A DNA stretch of 49,374 nt from Anaerolineae bacterium (GCA_030950085.1 JAUZRW010000013.1:1-49374); one strand, 5' to 3'; counted from the first letter of the stretch, positions 17,309-26,237 are shown. Numbers and translations are program-made. The notes: generated by a model not told the origin, from the sequence alone.

Positions 17309-18061
17309 ATGGCAACCTTAACTTATGGCATGGCAACAGCTATCGGACAAGGACGCAAAATCAATCACGATGCGGTTTTTGCTAATGATGGTATTTTCAT
17401 GATAGTGGATGGCATAGGTACAGATGGGCAAGAAATCGCACAACTCGTCATCCAAGAAATCAGTACCCATCTACAAGCAAAATCTATCATAAATGCCAAT
17501 GGTACAATTAACGCCCTTGCCGAAGCCTATACAAAGGCAACAGCCGCTATTCATCAGCAGGGCAACGAGGGTGGTGGTGCCAGTGCCACAACAGTTGTTA
17601 TCAAAGGCGAAATGGCTTATTTGGGGCATGTCGGTAATACTCGTGCTTATAGTGTCGCACGGCAAAGTTTTGAACTGCTGACAATCGACCATACAATGGA
17701 AGAAAAATCGCTGGAATTTGGCATGAATTTTGGCGGAGACCCCTATTCCCCTGTTCTCTATCGGGCAGTTGGCGTATCGGATGAAGCACCGGATACCCTT
17801 ATTCATCCCATAACGACGGGAACAGGTATTTTGCTCATCAGCGACGGCATTTATCGCAGCGGCGCACATATGATTGAATTTGATGGTGGCGAAGAGGTGA
17901 TTCTGCCACTTGATGATGAGGCGATGTCAAAGATTATTCGTGAGGCGGAGTCTGCTCAAACTGCTTGTGATGCTTTGATAAATGCCGCAAATGAACACGG
18001 TGGCAATGATAATCTATCAGCCGTTTTCATCTCGAACGAATTTGTCTTTAATGCTCAATAA
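17309..18061 (+). CDS. PP2C-family protein phosphatase (divergent)
   Basis: This 250-residue cytosolic protein has the PP2C order of motifs: RKINHDAVF (usual RxxNEDA), MIVDGIGTDG (usual DGMGG), GASATTVVI, LGHVGNTRAY (usual HVGDSRAY), ILLISDGIY and HGGNDNLSAVF. The metal-binding aspartates of the DG, SDG and DN motifs are present, but the Glu of the first motif is His and the Asp of HVGD is Asn. It should remove phosphate from Ser/Thr, and the Ser/Thr kinase at 31783-33309 is a possible counterpart. AAGAGG precedes the ATG. The altered residues leave activity uncertain. Confidence 0.82.
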   Translation: MATLTYGMATAIGQGRKINHDAVFANDGIFMIVDGIGTDGQEIAQLVIQEISTHLQAKSIINANGTINALAEAYTKATAAIHQQGNEGGGASATTVVIKGEMAYLGHVGNTRAYSVARQSFELLTIDHTMEEKSLEFGMNFGGDPYSPVLYRAVGVSDEAPDTLIHPITTGTGILLISDGIYRSGAHMIEFDGGEEVILPLDDEAMSKIIREAESAQTACDALINAANEHGGNDNLSAVFISNEFVFNAQ

Positions 18062-18230
18062 TGAACCATTGCATTCGGATGTAAGCCTAACGCTTCAGCA
18101 CCCTGACTTATACTCACCAAACACCGAAAGGGCTTTTTGCAAATATAGCCAAAGTCTGGGACAGCATGTATGCCGTCCGCTATAATCTCGCAGATAGGTC
18201 AACAAATGCCCTTTTTAATGATTACATGAT

Positions 18231-20015
18231 TTACGGGCAAGTCGGTAAGGACACCGTATTTCCGGCAGCATTGCTCACGGTGATAGGACCCAAACCCATA
18301 TAATCACTTGTCCCTAATATCAAAGACCCTGAATCGCCTTGCCCCGTTGCTGATTCGCTATAGCTAGTGGGTAAAGAGATAGCGGATGCCGTAATCGTAT
18401 CACCGCTGTTGCCATTCTGCCATGTGATGGTCGCATCATAACCCACGCCGTTAAGTTTGCAATCACTCAGGCGTGCCGAGAAAGTACCCTGCACAGGCGG
18501 GTTGGGGTCTGGAAGGCGCGTAATCACCCCTGTACGCTGTGTCACACAAAGATAGGCATTATCTTGATAGGCACGCACCTCCCATGATAATTCACTACCT
18601 GTCGGGATTTGCCCCACATTGAGTTCAATCGACGTACTAGGGGTGAAGAATGACTGTGCAAAAGCGCCCGTAAAATCATAGAAGACGATTTCATAGTCTG
18701 TCGCATTAGGCGCAGGTGTCCAAGAAAAGGTATGGTTGCGTGGCGTAATACCCTCAAAGGGACCTAAAAGCCGAAAAGCCGAACACACATCGACAATGAC
18801 TTCTTCTTCTGTGACCACGATATCAATTAGTGGTACAACGACTACAGGCGGTGGTGGCAAGGGTGTCGCTGTCGGTGGTGGGATAGGAGTAGGCAGCATC
18901 TCGCCGGGACAGAATAAATCGACAGGATAATTCAATAGTGACGATGGGATATTTTGCAACATACACCAGTCTGTCCCAATTTCATCCATAGAGACCCATT
19001 GTGCCGCCGTAAAATCACAACTGACAATTTGGTCATTGCTTTTACCATCTAAACCACGATTAGCGGCTTCGCTGAGACAAGCGACACTGCGTTGTCCGGT
19101 TTGAATCACAAGACCTGTTGGATTCATATCGTCATCTAGCACGTCAACCTTGCCATCAATCACAAAGACTTCCATCAAATCATTCGCCAGCAAACGGAAA
19201 GAAACAGTTGAACCGATACGGAAATTCGCGCCATTCACAGTCAACTCAACCTCGAATCCTTCGGGTCCTTGAATGAGGAGCATATCATCGGGGGCTTCTT
19301 GACAGCTTGGTTGCCCGATACCAGTTCGCAGATAAACAGCTTGCATCGGGGTACGACTTCTCTCTTGTTGTGCCGAAAGTGTGTCCAAATCTGGGTTATC
19401 GCGCAAGCGGCTCCGCCTGACCCAACCATCACGGTCATCTAAACGCACTTGCACCCACGCGCCATCAGAACTGAGACCGATTGCTATAAAATTAGACCCC
19501 TGTGCAAAACCTGCCAGTGCATTGAAATTATCGCCAGCACCGCTTCGGACTGTCACAAAATCGTTGCTAATGACCTGCACAGTCATTGTTGTTGCGACCT
19601 CACTGGGTTCAACCGCATTTTCGACTTCCGTATCTCCCAGTAAGATAAAGGTCACATTTTGACCCGGTAATGTATCGGGCAGATTAGCCTGCACATTCAT
19701 CACGGCGACACCCCATGTATCATTATCTTCATCAAGTGGCGAGGTGGTAATCGTTTGCAGTTCAATAATGCTCGTGACATCGGCTGGTTGTGCAAAAAAA
19801 TCATCTGCCACAGGTGTTTGAAACTCGGCACGAACTAAATCATAGCCATAACAGGCTTGATTGTGGTCAATGCTGTCACAATTTGCATCCACTTCGCTAA
19901 GAGCTTGCTCCACCAATAAAGTGCATGTATTTTGTGCTGTAGTGACAGTGATAGAACTGATAGAGAGCAGCATGAGTAAAAGGATAAACACAGACCCGAA
20001 TAGTATTCTTCGCAT
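18231..20015 (-). CDS. Secreted SH3b-domain multidomain protein
   Basis: This 594-residue protein starts MRRILFGSVFILLLMLLS, a signal peptide. AGGGG lies 9 nt upstream of this ATG, so it is preferred over 20024 and 20036. After a Cys-bearing N-terminal domain comes an SH3b domain (VRSGAGDNFNALAGFAQG, AWVQVRLDDRDGWVRRSRLR). A FecR-like beta domain follows (VSFRLLANDLMEVFVIDGKV), then a Pro/Thr linker (TPIPPPTATPLPPPPVV) and an Fn3/Ig-like C-terminal region (FSWTPAPNATDYEIVFYDF). It is probably an envelope or extracellular binding protein. It has no catalytic signature and shares style, not close identity, with the proteins at 12730 and 34083. Confidence 0.82.
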   Translation of the reverse strand: MRRILFGSVFILLLMLLSISSITVTTAQNTCTLLVEQALSEVDANCDSIDHNQACYGYDLVRAEFQTPVADDFFAQPADVTSIIELQTITTSPLDEDNDTWGVAVMNVQANLPDTLPGQNVTFILLGDTEVENAVEPSEVATTMTVQVISNDFVTVRSGAGDNFNALAGFAQGSNFIAIGLSSDGAWVQVRLDDRDGWVRRSRLRDNPDLDTLSAQQERSRTPMQAVYLRTGIGQPSCQEAPDDMLLIQGPEGFEVELTVNGANFRIGSTVSFRLLANDLMEVFVIDGKVDVLDDDMNPTGLVIQTGQRSVACLSEAANRGLDGKSNDQIVSCDFTAAQWVSMDEIGTDWCMLQNIPSSLLNYPVDLFCPGEMLPTPIPPPTATPLPPPPVVVVPLIDIVVTEEEVIVDVCSAFRLLGPFEGITPRNHTFSWTPAPNATDYEIVFYDFTGAFAQSFFTPSTSIELNVGQIPTGSELSWEVRAYQDNAYLCVTQRTGVITRLPDPNPPVQGTFSARLSDCKLNGVGYDATITWQNGNSGDTITASAISLPTSYSESATGQGDSGSLILGTSDYMGLGPITVSNAAGNTVSLPTCP

Positions 20016-20139
20016 GACAACCATCCCCTGAAACATTATCTTGTCATACTTATTGTAGGTTAGTTTCAGATTTTCGCTGGCAGTTCAGGGTGATTGTTAT
20101 CGGTTTTCTACAAAACAAAATGATTACACTTAATTTCTA

Positions 20140-20263
20140 AAGTTATGCAGTTTCTGTTTTGAACCTAATTTTAGTCCAAATGACTATGATAATTAGGTTT
20201 GTAAAAGGTCTTTAAGGGTTAAGTTTTGCCTAAAGACCGCTAAATTTCAAAAGTGCATAACTT
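20140..20263. repeat. Structured 124-bp intergenic element with nested inverted repeats
   Basis: The outer arms AAGTTATGCA (20140-20149) and TGCATAACTT (20254-20263) are perfect complements. Inside lie two separate hairpins. One is AACCTAATT/AATTAGGTT (162-170 and 191-199 after 20000) with an inner TAGTC/GACTA. The other is GGTCTTTA/TAAAGACC (20207-20214 and 20231-20238). The layout is that of a three-way junction. It could be a small structured RNA or a nonautonomous mobile element. It lies between rpiB and the SH3b gene and matches none of families 1-3. Confidence 0.6.
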
Positions 20264-20307
20264 CAGTTACTGTGTAGGAGAATTCGCGGTAGCTCTCCAA
20301 AACTGAA

Positions 20308-20757
20308 TTAAGACTGTTCCATATCTTGAACCTGCTTGAAGCGCCGCATGTAACGGTCTGGTTCGGTGAGGAAGGTTGCGCTGATGAAAGCATCCGCTAG
20401 GCGCTCTGCAACAGCGACACCGACTATTTTTGAGCCTAATGCCATGATATTCATATTGTCATGCTCAACACCTTGCGCGGCACTATAAGCGTCGTGGGTG
20501 ATGGCACAATAGACTCCCTTGATTTTATTCGCCGCAATCGACGCACCGACTCCACTACCACAAACCAAAATACCCCGTTCGGCTTTCCTATCCACAACTG
20601 CCTGACCAACTTTTTTTGCTGCATCGCTATAATCGACACGGACAGCATCGGTATCGACCCCTAAATCAATAATATCGTGACCGTGTTTACGCAAATAATC
20701 GACAAGATGTTGTTTCAACGGGTATCCGGCATGGTCAGATGCAAGTGCTAATTTCAT
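20308..20757 (-). CDS. rpiB: Ribose-5-phosphate isomerase B
   Basis: This 149-residue enzyme interconverts ribose 5-phosphate and ribulose 5-phosphate in the non-oxidative pentose phosphate pathway. It starts MKLALASDHAGYPLKQHL, with GAGG 7 nt upstream of this ATG; the longer frame to 20871 has no support. Cys66 in LVCGSGVGASIAANK matches the catalytic cysteine of the family. ITHDAYSAAQGVEHDNMN carries the conserved His and Asn residues. The related LacAB/RpiB group is hard to subdivide, but RpiB is the usual assignment. Confidence 0.92.
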   Translation of the reverse strand: MKLALASDHAGYPLKQHLVDYLRKHGHDIIDLGVDTDAVRVDYSDAAKKVGQAVVDRKAERGILVCGSGVGASIAANKIKGVYCAITHDAYSAAQGVEHDNMNIMALGSKIVGVAVAERLADAFISATFLTEPDRYMRRFKQVQDMEQS

Positions 20758-20894
20758 GATATGTCCTCTTTCATCGTCATTATACCGCCATTCTAACCAA
20801 TCTGAGCCTGTACGGTAATAGTCGGTTCGGACACATTTCCTGAACACGGTACAATAGGGCGCGAATAGCAACTGTTTACATGGGAGATTTTTTA

Positions 20895-21791
20895 ATGAGC
20901 GAAAAAGTGGGCTTTGTGGGTATTGGCATTATGGGCAGGGGCATGAGTGCAAATTTACTCAAAGCTGGATTTGATGTCGTGGTTTGGAATCGCACCAAGA
21001 GCAAAACAGACGCATTGGTTGAACAAGGGGCGACAGTAGCCGAGAGTCCATCTGCTGTTGCCGCGCAATGTGACATGATTATCGTCTGTGTCAGTGATAC
21101 CCCCGATGTTGAAGCGGTGATTTTGGGCGAAAATGGGATTATTCAGGGTGTTAAAGCAGGCGCACTCGTGATTGATTGCTCAACGATTAGTCCTCATGCC
21201 ACTCGTGAGATTGCCGATAAACTCAACGCAAAAGGTGTCAAAATGCTCGATGCGCCGATTAGTGGCGGTAGTGAAGGCGCAGCGAACGGCACACTGAGCA
21301 TCATGGTAGGCGGCGATGCTGTGCAATTTGAACGCGCTCAAGCTATTTTTGCGGCGATGGGCAAAACAATTACCCATGTTGGCGGTCAAGGGGCTGGTCA
21401 GACTGTGAAACTTGTGAATCAGATTCTGGTTGTCGGCAATATGATGGCAACCGCAGAGGCACTATTATTCGCGGCGGCTGGCGGACTCGATTTGCAAAAG
21501 ACATTGGATGCCGTCACAGGTGGGGCGGCTGGTAGTTGGATGCTGGCGAATCGTGGGTCACAATGTATCGTCCGCGATTGGCGACCCGGTTTCACGATTG
21601 ATTTGCAACAGAAAGATTTGCGGCTTGTCTTAGAAGCGGCTGACCAAATGGGCGTGCCAACGATGACGACGAGTCTCATTTTTAATATGTATCGCACCTT
21701 ACAACAACAGGGCTTAGGTGGCGATGGCAATCATGCGCTCATCAAGGCACTAGAAAAAATGACCAATATCACTGTTGGCGAGGCACACTAG
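20895..21791 (+). CDS. NAD(P)-dependent beta-hydroxyacid dehydrogenase (3-hydroxyisobutyrate dehydrogenase family)
   Basis: This 298-residue enzyme has an N-terminal Rossmann fold (VGFVGIGIMGRGMSANLLKA). The substrate motif is DAPISGGSEGAANGTLSIMV and the catalytic-Lys motif is GQTVKLVNQIL. ATG 20895 is used because GGGAG lies 8 nt upstream; the frame opens 15 bp earlier. Family members oxidise 3-hydroxyisobutyrate, tartronate semialdehyde or similar acids, and the exact substrate is not decidable. Its TAG stop coincides with the end of a family 1 element. It is divergent from rpiB, with a TTCGGA-18-TACAAT promoter candidate between them. Confidence 0.88.
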   Translation: MSEKVGFVGIGIMGRGMSANLLKAGFDVVVWNRTKSKTDALVEQGATVAESPSAVAAQCDMIIVCVSDTPDVEAVILGENGIIQGVKAGALVIDCSTISPHATREIADKLNAKGVKMLDAPISGGSEGAANGTLSIMVGGDAVQFERAQAIFAAMGKTITHVGGQGAGQTVKLVNQILVVGNMMATAEALLFAAAGGLDLQKTLDAVTGGAAGSWMLANRGSQCIVRDWRPGFTIDLQQKDLRLVLEAADQMGVPTMTTSLIFNMYRTLQQQGLGGDGNHALIKALEKMTNITVGEAH

Positions 21792-21877
21792 CACTTGACC
21801 AATTTAATTCTTGAAGATTGGGCGCAGCACGCTGTCTCCCCTACGAAACCTTAAAAACTTTTTTGGTCGTGTACTAG
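21789..21877 (+). repeat. Family 1 MITE-like element, copy B
   Basis: It runs from TAGCACTTGACCAATTTAAT to TTTTTTGGTCGTGTACTAG. It has the shorter core type GGGCGCAGCACGCTGTCTCC. The first three bases are the stop codon of the upstream dehydrogenase gene. Confidence 0.75.
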
Positions 21878-21966
21878 CAAAATCACCAATGAGCGTATAC
21901 GCAATACGTCCACCAATTCACATTATGATATACTATTGTCAAACTGTGTGATATGAGGACACAACC

Positions 21967-22332
21967 ATGCCGCCGATACTTGAATTACTGTTGTTATTTA
22001 TCATTGGATTGGTGGCACCAATACTGCTTTTTCGTTGGCTTCTGCGGAAATATGTCGGCAGCGACGAAGGCACACTTGATAGGGTGGAAGGTTATGCGCG
22101 TGGTTGGGGGGATGCCCATTGGCAACAGTTGAATAATCGCCAACAAGGGGAAGCCGAAAAGCCCAAACATAGTCATGCTTTTGAAGGCGCACGCATCCGA
22201 GCCGAACCTAGCCCGATGCACATGCCACAACCCTCACGTTTGTCAGTATCAGAGGATGCTGACCCAATACCCTTGTCTGATTTACTGCCGGATTTGCTAC
22301 TGGACGAAGACTCTCAGCAAAACCGCCAATAA
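21967..22332 (+). CDS. Small single-pass membrane protein, unknown
   Basis: This is a 121-residue protein with one N-terminal helix (PPILELLLLFIIGLVAPILLF), a basic stop (RWLLRKYVG) and a hydrophilic, probably cytoplasmic tail. The tail has acidic Leu-rich clusters (LSDLLPDLLLDED). GAGG lies 9 nt before the ATG. No family is recognised. It lies 128 bp upstream of ino1 on the same strand and may be co-expressed. Confidence 0.65.
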   Translation: MPPILELLLLFIIGLVAPILLFRWLLRKYVGSDEGTLDRVEGYARGWGDAHWQQLNNRQQGEAEKPKHSHAFEGARIRAEPSPMHMPQPSRLSVSEDADPIPLSDLLPDLLLDEDSQQNRQ

Positions 22333-22460
22333 TCCGACTTTACACTTGCGCTTTATCCCCATAATATACTCGCGCTATTCACACAAAAATCGTGTAGAAT
22401 GGCGCGTTGGTATTTATTACGAAATGCCTTTCTAAGTCAAAATACAAATGAGGAGCTAAC

Positions 22461-23591
22461 ATGGGTGATAAGAAAGTCAGAGTCGCAATTATTGGAGTTG
22501 GCAACTGCGCGAATTCATTGGTGCAGGGAGTCGAATATTATAAGAACGCCAAAAACGATGAATTTGTACCCGGTGTGATGCACGCTTTATTAGGCGACTA
22601 TCACATTGGCGATGTTGAATTTAGTGCTGCTATCGACATTGACAAAGAAAAAGTCGGTAAAGACCTCAGTGATGCGATTTGGGCTGGGCAAAATAATACC
22701 ATCAAGTTTGCGGATGTCCCACGCAAAAAAGTCAAAGTAGAGCGCGGCATGACACATGATGGTTTGGGTCCGTATTTATCACAGAAAATCACCAAAGCAT
22801 CGGGTTCAACCACAAATATTGTGGAATTGCTCAAAGACACAAAAACGGATGTCGTCGTGAACTATCTACCTGTCGGGAGTGAGCAAGCGACAAAATGGTA
22901 TGTGGAGCAAGTGCTGAATGCGGGTTGTGCCTTTGTGAATGCGATTCCGGTATTTATCGCTCGTGAACCCTATTGGCAAAATCGCTTTGCTGAGCGTGGT
23001 TTGCCCGTGATTGGCGACGACATTAAATCGCAAGTCGGCGCGACGATTGTTCACCGTGTTTTAACCAACCTCTATAACGATAGAGGGGTTCGTTTGGAAC
23101 GCACCAGCCAACTTAATGTCGGTGGCAATATGGACTTTTACAATATGCTGGATAGGTCGCGCTTGGAAAGCAAGAAAATTAGCAAAACCAATTCTGTCAC
23201 CAGCCAACTGCCGTATGAATTTGATGCGGATAATGTCCATATTGGACCCAGCGACTATATCCCATGGTTAACTGACCGCAAATGGGCGCATATTCGCCTA
23301 GAAGGGCGCAGCTTCGGGGATGTGCCATTAAATATCGAACTGAAACTCGAAGTGTGGGATAGCCCGAATAGTGCCGGTGTCATCATTGATGCCGTGCGTT
23401 GTGCTAAAATTGCAAGAGATAGAGGGTTAAAAGGGGCTATTGAAGCACCGAGTAGTTACTTCTTCAAGTCACCGCCGATTCAACCGAATGACAATGTTGC
23501 GCGTGCCATGATGGAGGCTTACATTGTTGGGCAACCCTATGAATGGATGGGGCAAGACCGCACCAATGGGACGAGCGCACACAAGAAGTAA
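22461..23591 (+). CDS. ino1: Inositol-3-phosphate synthase
   Basis: This 376-residue NAD-dependent enzyme converts glucose 6-phosphate to 1L-myo-inositol 1-phosphate, the first step to inositol lipids and solutes. It starts [19 protein letters not shown] (the NAD loop) and has [47 protein letters not shown] and [12 protein letters not shown]. These are the core motifs of the shorter archaeal/actinobacterial-type synthases. The length is normal for that group. GAGGAG precedes the ATG. A short AT-rich gap follows, before the convergent FmdB-like gene. Confidence 0.92.
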   Translation: MGDKKVRVAIIGVGNCANSLVQGVEYYKNAKNDEFVPGVMHALLGDYHIGDVEFSAAIDIDKEKVGKDLSDAIWAGQNNTIKFADVPRKKVKVERGMTHDGLGPYLSQKITKASGSTTNIVELLKDTKTDVVVNYLPVGSEQATKWYVEQVLNAGCAFVNAIPVFIAREPYWQNRFAERGLPVIGDDIKSQVGATIVHRVLTNLYNDRGVRLERTSQLNVGGNMDFYNMLDRSRLESKKISKTNSVTSQLPYEFDADNVHIGPSDYIPWLTDRKWAHIRLEGRSFGDVPLNIELKLEVWDSPNSAGVIIDAVRCAKIARDRGLKGAIEAPSSYFFKSPPIQPNDNVARAMMEAYIVGQPYEWMGQDRTNGTSAHKK

Positions 23592-23662
23592 AACCAGAAT
23601 TTGATATAACAAGGTGTGACAGAATCTTTTTTGAGGAGCGTATAAAAACGCTCCTTTTAGAG

Positions 23663-24064
23663 TCAGGGATCTGTTTTAGGCTTTGCGACAGGGTTGGATT
23701 TTGGGTCATTCTCGCGTTGTTGTAGGCTTTTCTCGACCTTATCCATATTTTCGCCCTTGAGTAAGCGTTGGGTGATTTCATGGTATTGTGCGCCGAGTTC
23801 GGGCGATGTGCCGCCGATTTGGTCAAACATTTTCCCGACTTCCCGACTATCACCACTTTCAAAGACTCCTAGCATGTCGTTGCTATCCATTTTGCTGTAA
23901 TCGCGTGATGGACTCGCAACATTAATACGATTGATTACTCGCGCCAAATCAGCCGATTGGCAGTTGCTACATTGCGGAGTCGCCTCATCATAGGCTTTGA
24001 AAGATTTATAATGCAATGTGAATTCTGTCTGACAATTTTTGCAGCGAAAATCATAAGCGTGCAT
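23663..24064 (-). CDS. FmdB-family zinc ribbon protein
   Basis: This is a 133-residue protein. The first about 50 residues form the FmdB-type zinc ribbon: YDFRCKNCQTEFTLHYKSF, then PQCSNCQSADLARVINRI, with two CxxC knuckles. The rest is a hydrophilic helical tail (LLKGENMDKVEKSLQQREND) of no recognised function. The family name comes from a supposed regulator, but its role is not established. GAGG precedes the ATG. It is convergent with ino1. Confidence 0.85.
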   Translation of the reverse strand: MHAYDFRCKNCQTEFTLHYKSFKAYDEATPQCSNCQSADLARVINRINVASPSRDYSKMDSNDMLGVFESGDSREVGKMFDQIGGTSPELGAQYHEITQRLLKGENMDKVEKSLQQRENDPKSNPVAKPKTDP

Positions 24065-24149
24065 CAGCCCAACCTCAATCTTGTATTTCGATTATAGACC
24101 TATCCTAGCAGAGCGACATTAGAGAAAAAATAGATAATAATCTGACTTA

Positions 24150-24249
24150 TAGTACATGACCAAAAAAGTTTTTATGTAGGGGCGCAAGGCATTGCGCCCA
24201 AAAAACACATAATCTAATTTTCAAAGATTAAATTGGTCATGTAATAGTA
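24150..24249 (-). repeat. Family 1 MITE-like element, copy C
   Basis: It runs from TAGTACATGACCAAAAAAG to TTAAATTGGTCATGTAATAGTA, with the core GGGGCGCAAGGCATTGCGCCC. It is in opposite orientation to copies A and B. Its last five bases (TAGTA) are shared with the start of copy D. Confidence 0.85.
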
Positions 24250-24332
24250 CTTGACCAAAAAAGTTTTTGAGGTTTCGTAGGGGCGACAGCGTGCTGCGCC
24301 CAATCTTCAAGAATTAAATTGGTCAAGTAGTA
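24245..24332 (-). repeat. Family 1 MITE-like element, copy D, abutting copy C
   Basis: It runs from TAGTACTTGACCAAAAAAG to TTAAATTGGTCAAGTAGTA, with the shorter core GGGGCGACAGCGTGCTGCGCCC (same sub-type as copy B). It is in head-to-tail tandem with copy C; the two overlap by TAGTA, as expected if one inserted at the other's terminal TAGTA. Confidence 0.85.
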
Positions 24333-24336
24333 TGTT

Positions 24337-24564
24337 ATGAAGCGTATTCTACGTATTGTTGGAATTATTGTTGCTGTTTTGCTTGTCCTTGTGCTTGTTG
24401 GTGTGGGATATATCTTCGCTGAAAATGCAGGCGTGGATTGGTCGCTGGACGACTTCATAATAGCTCTGCGTACGGGTGTCCATCCTAATGGTACACAAAT
24501 CAATCCTGACCAGATGCCGTGGACTTCATTCTTGTTTAACAAACTATCTGCGATAACGCTCTAA
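24337..24564 (+). pseudogene. Cytochrome c remnant: signal anchor joined to C-terminal piece
   Basis: The open frame encodes 75 residues. It begins with a membrane anchor (MKRILRIVGIIVAVLLVLVL) and continues into FIIALRTGVHPNGTQINPDQ-MPW. That second part looks like the end of a class I membrane-bound cytochrome c, where LRTGV.P.G...-MPW supplies the axial Met region. The CxxCH haem site that should lie between them is missing, so an internal deletion is inferred. Its last 12 residues (SFLFNKLSAITL) are encoded by a family 3 repeat, and its ATG lies 4 bp after a family 1 element. It is unlikely to work as a cytochrome. Confidence 0.6.
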
Positions 24565-24620
24565 TGCCTGTCTGACTTTGTAACTTTGTGTGAGGCGCAG
24601 TGAAACCCCGAAAGGGGCTT
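24528..24620 (+). repeat. Family 3 dispersed repeat, copy B
   Basis: It begins TTCTTGTTTAACAAACTATC and ends TGTGTGAGGCGCAGTGAAAC followed by CCCCGAAAGGGGCTT. It overlaps the 3' end of the cytochrome remnant and ends in the stop codon of icd on the other strand. By eye its reverse complement matches the intein segment 39532-39628 at roughly four bases in five with no gaps over about 90 bases. Confidence 0.85.
24603..24620 (-). terminator. CCCC/GGGG stem directly after icd
   Basis: On the minus strand AAGCCCC-TTTC-GGGGTTT follows immediately on the icd TAA. The stem is short but GC-only and has a T-run. It is the end of the family 3 repeat, so the repeat may supply this gene's terminator. Confidence 0.45.
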
Positions 24621-26070
24621 ACTGTCCTTGCCCTAATGAAAAAGCAGGTTCGCCATCAAAGGTATAGAGATTTTCTGTTTTGATGAAGTCCAATCCGGCA
24701 GCATCAAACTTTTGCAGCAAATCGAGAATCTGCTTATGTGATATCACACCATTATTTTTTTGTTGGAAGCGACAACGCCAATGGTCTGTCGAGAAAGTTT
24801 TAATCTCGTTAGCTGGATACACTTTTAAGCCGCGATTGGTAATCATGACCAACTTCATCTCGCCACTGTTGACCTTATCTTCTAGCAATTTTCCAAGCAC
24901 AGAGGGGTCACGTCCTTGTTCGTCCCAATCTAAGAAGACATCTATACCCACCAACTCTTTATGCACATTAACTTGTGTCGGCGGCATACTGAGTTGGGTA
25001 ATGATATCGCCTTGATAATTCACCGCTTCTAAGATTTCCGGCTTGTAACCGAGCCTCTGTTGCACCTCAAAGGCAAATTCAGTTGTGCCAACACGGACTT
25101 TACTACGGTCTGCCTTGTAGATATCGGGTGTATGAATGCCTTCTTCTAAAGTGCGTTTCCATGCGTTATGAATACGTTCGGCAACATCAGCCTTACCAAG
25201 ATGAATCAGCATCGGGACAGCTGCCAGTAGCAAGCCGGATGGATTGGCAATACCACGTCCAGCAATATCGGGGGCGCTACCGTGAACCGCTTCAAACATC
25301 GCGTATCTATCCCCAATATTGGATGAAACACCCAGCCCGACAGAACCCGTTAACTGCGAAGCGACATCCGAGAGAATATCGCCATACAAATTCGGGGCAA
25401 CAATCACATCAAATATTTCTGGTTGGGCAGCCAGTTTCGCCGTACCAATATCAATAATCATATGCTCGGCTTCAATAGTGGGATATTCTGTTGCAATTTC
25501 ATCGAAAACTTTGTGGAACAAGCCATCACTCAATTTGAGGATATTATCTTTGGTCAAACAGGTGACTTTCTTGCGTCCTGTGCGTTTGGTGAACTCAAAG
25601 GCATAACGCACGATTTTTTCTGTCCCCGGACGAGTAATCAGCTTAAGGGCTTGGTAGACTTCGGCAGTCTGGCGATGTTCAATACCTGCATAGAGGTCTT
25701 CTTCGTTTTCGCGCACAATGACCAAATCCATCATCGGGTGATTAGTATCTACAACCGGATAATAACTCGCGGACGGACGCACATTGGCATATAAACCGAG
25801 TGAATTGCGAATCGTCACATTGAGGCTTTTGTAGCCGCCGCCTTGTGGTGTCGTAATAGGAGCTTTATAGAGAACATGGGTATGCTGCAAAATATCCCAC
25901 GTATCTGGTCTAATGCCCGACGAAAACCCTTCCCGATAGACCTTCTCCCCGACTTCAATTTCGGTAATCTCCAAATCTGCCCCAGCCGCATCCAAAATTC
26001 GCAGACAAGCGGACATAATCTCTGGTCCAATACCATCTCCATATGCGACTGCTATCGGTACTTTCGCCAT
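24619..26070 (-). CDS. icd: NADP-type isocitrate dehydrogenase, long Thermus-like form
   Basis: This 483-residue enzyme catalyses oxidative decarboxylation of isocitrate to 2-oxoglutarate in the TCA cycle. ATG 26070 (MAKVPIAVAYGDGIGPEIM) follows AAGGAG at a good distance; the frame runs 135 bp further without support. Isocitrate-binding and catalytic motifs include SLNVTIRNSLGLYANVRP, DLVIVRENEEDLYAGIEH, VIVAPNLYGDILSD and FEAVHGSAPDIAGRG. The conserved S/R-x-x-R binding loop is present (TIRNSLGLYANVR). A C-terminal extension of about 140 residues (VGIDVFLDWDEQGRDPSVLG) matches the extra domain of the Thermus/Rickettsia type. Its stop lies at the edge of a family 3 repeat. Confidence 0.88.
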   Translation of the reverse strand: MAKVPIAVAYGDGIGPEIMSACLRILDAAGADLEITEIEVGEKVYREGFSSGIRPDTWDILQHTHVLYKAPITTPQGGGYKSLNVTIRNSLGLYANVRPSASYYPVVDTNHPMMDLVIVRENEEDLYAGIEHRQTAEVYQALKLITRPGTEKIVRYAFEFTKRTGRKKVTCLTKDNILKLSDGLFHKVFDEIATEYPTIEAEHMIIDIGTAKLAAQPEIFDVIVAPNLYGDILSDVASQLTGSVGLGVSSNIGDRYAMFEAVHGSAPDIAGRGIANPSGLLLAAVPMLIHLGKADVAERIHNAWKRTLEEGIHTPDIYKADRSKVRVGTTEFAFEVQQRLGYKPEILEAVNYQGDIITQLSMPPTQVNVHKELVGIDVFLDWDEQGRDPSVLGKLLEDKVNSGEMKLVMITNRGLKVYPANEIKTFSTDHWRCRFQQKNNGVISHKQILDLLQKFDAAGLDFIKTENLYTFDGEPAFSLGQGQ

Positions 26071-26237
26071 TATTGCTCCTTGAGTGTTCACCAAAAAACC
26101 CGCGACAGTGCATCGGGTGTGGATATTCGATATGCGACCCGTTGAGTAAGAGGTCATTCCTTCAATCATACCAGCAAGCAGTTTTTTTGGGTGGGTGATT
26201 TTCAAGCTATTAAGAATATTGATGGATTAGCAAAGAT

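Noticed and set aside
26071-26205. N-terminal extension of isocitrate dehydrogenase
   Set aside because: The family starts at MAKVPIAVAYGDGIGPE, which follows AAGGAG; the extra 45 codons have no similarity to the family.
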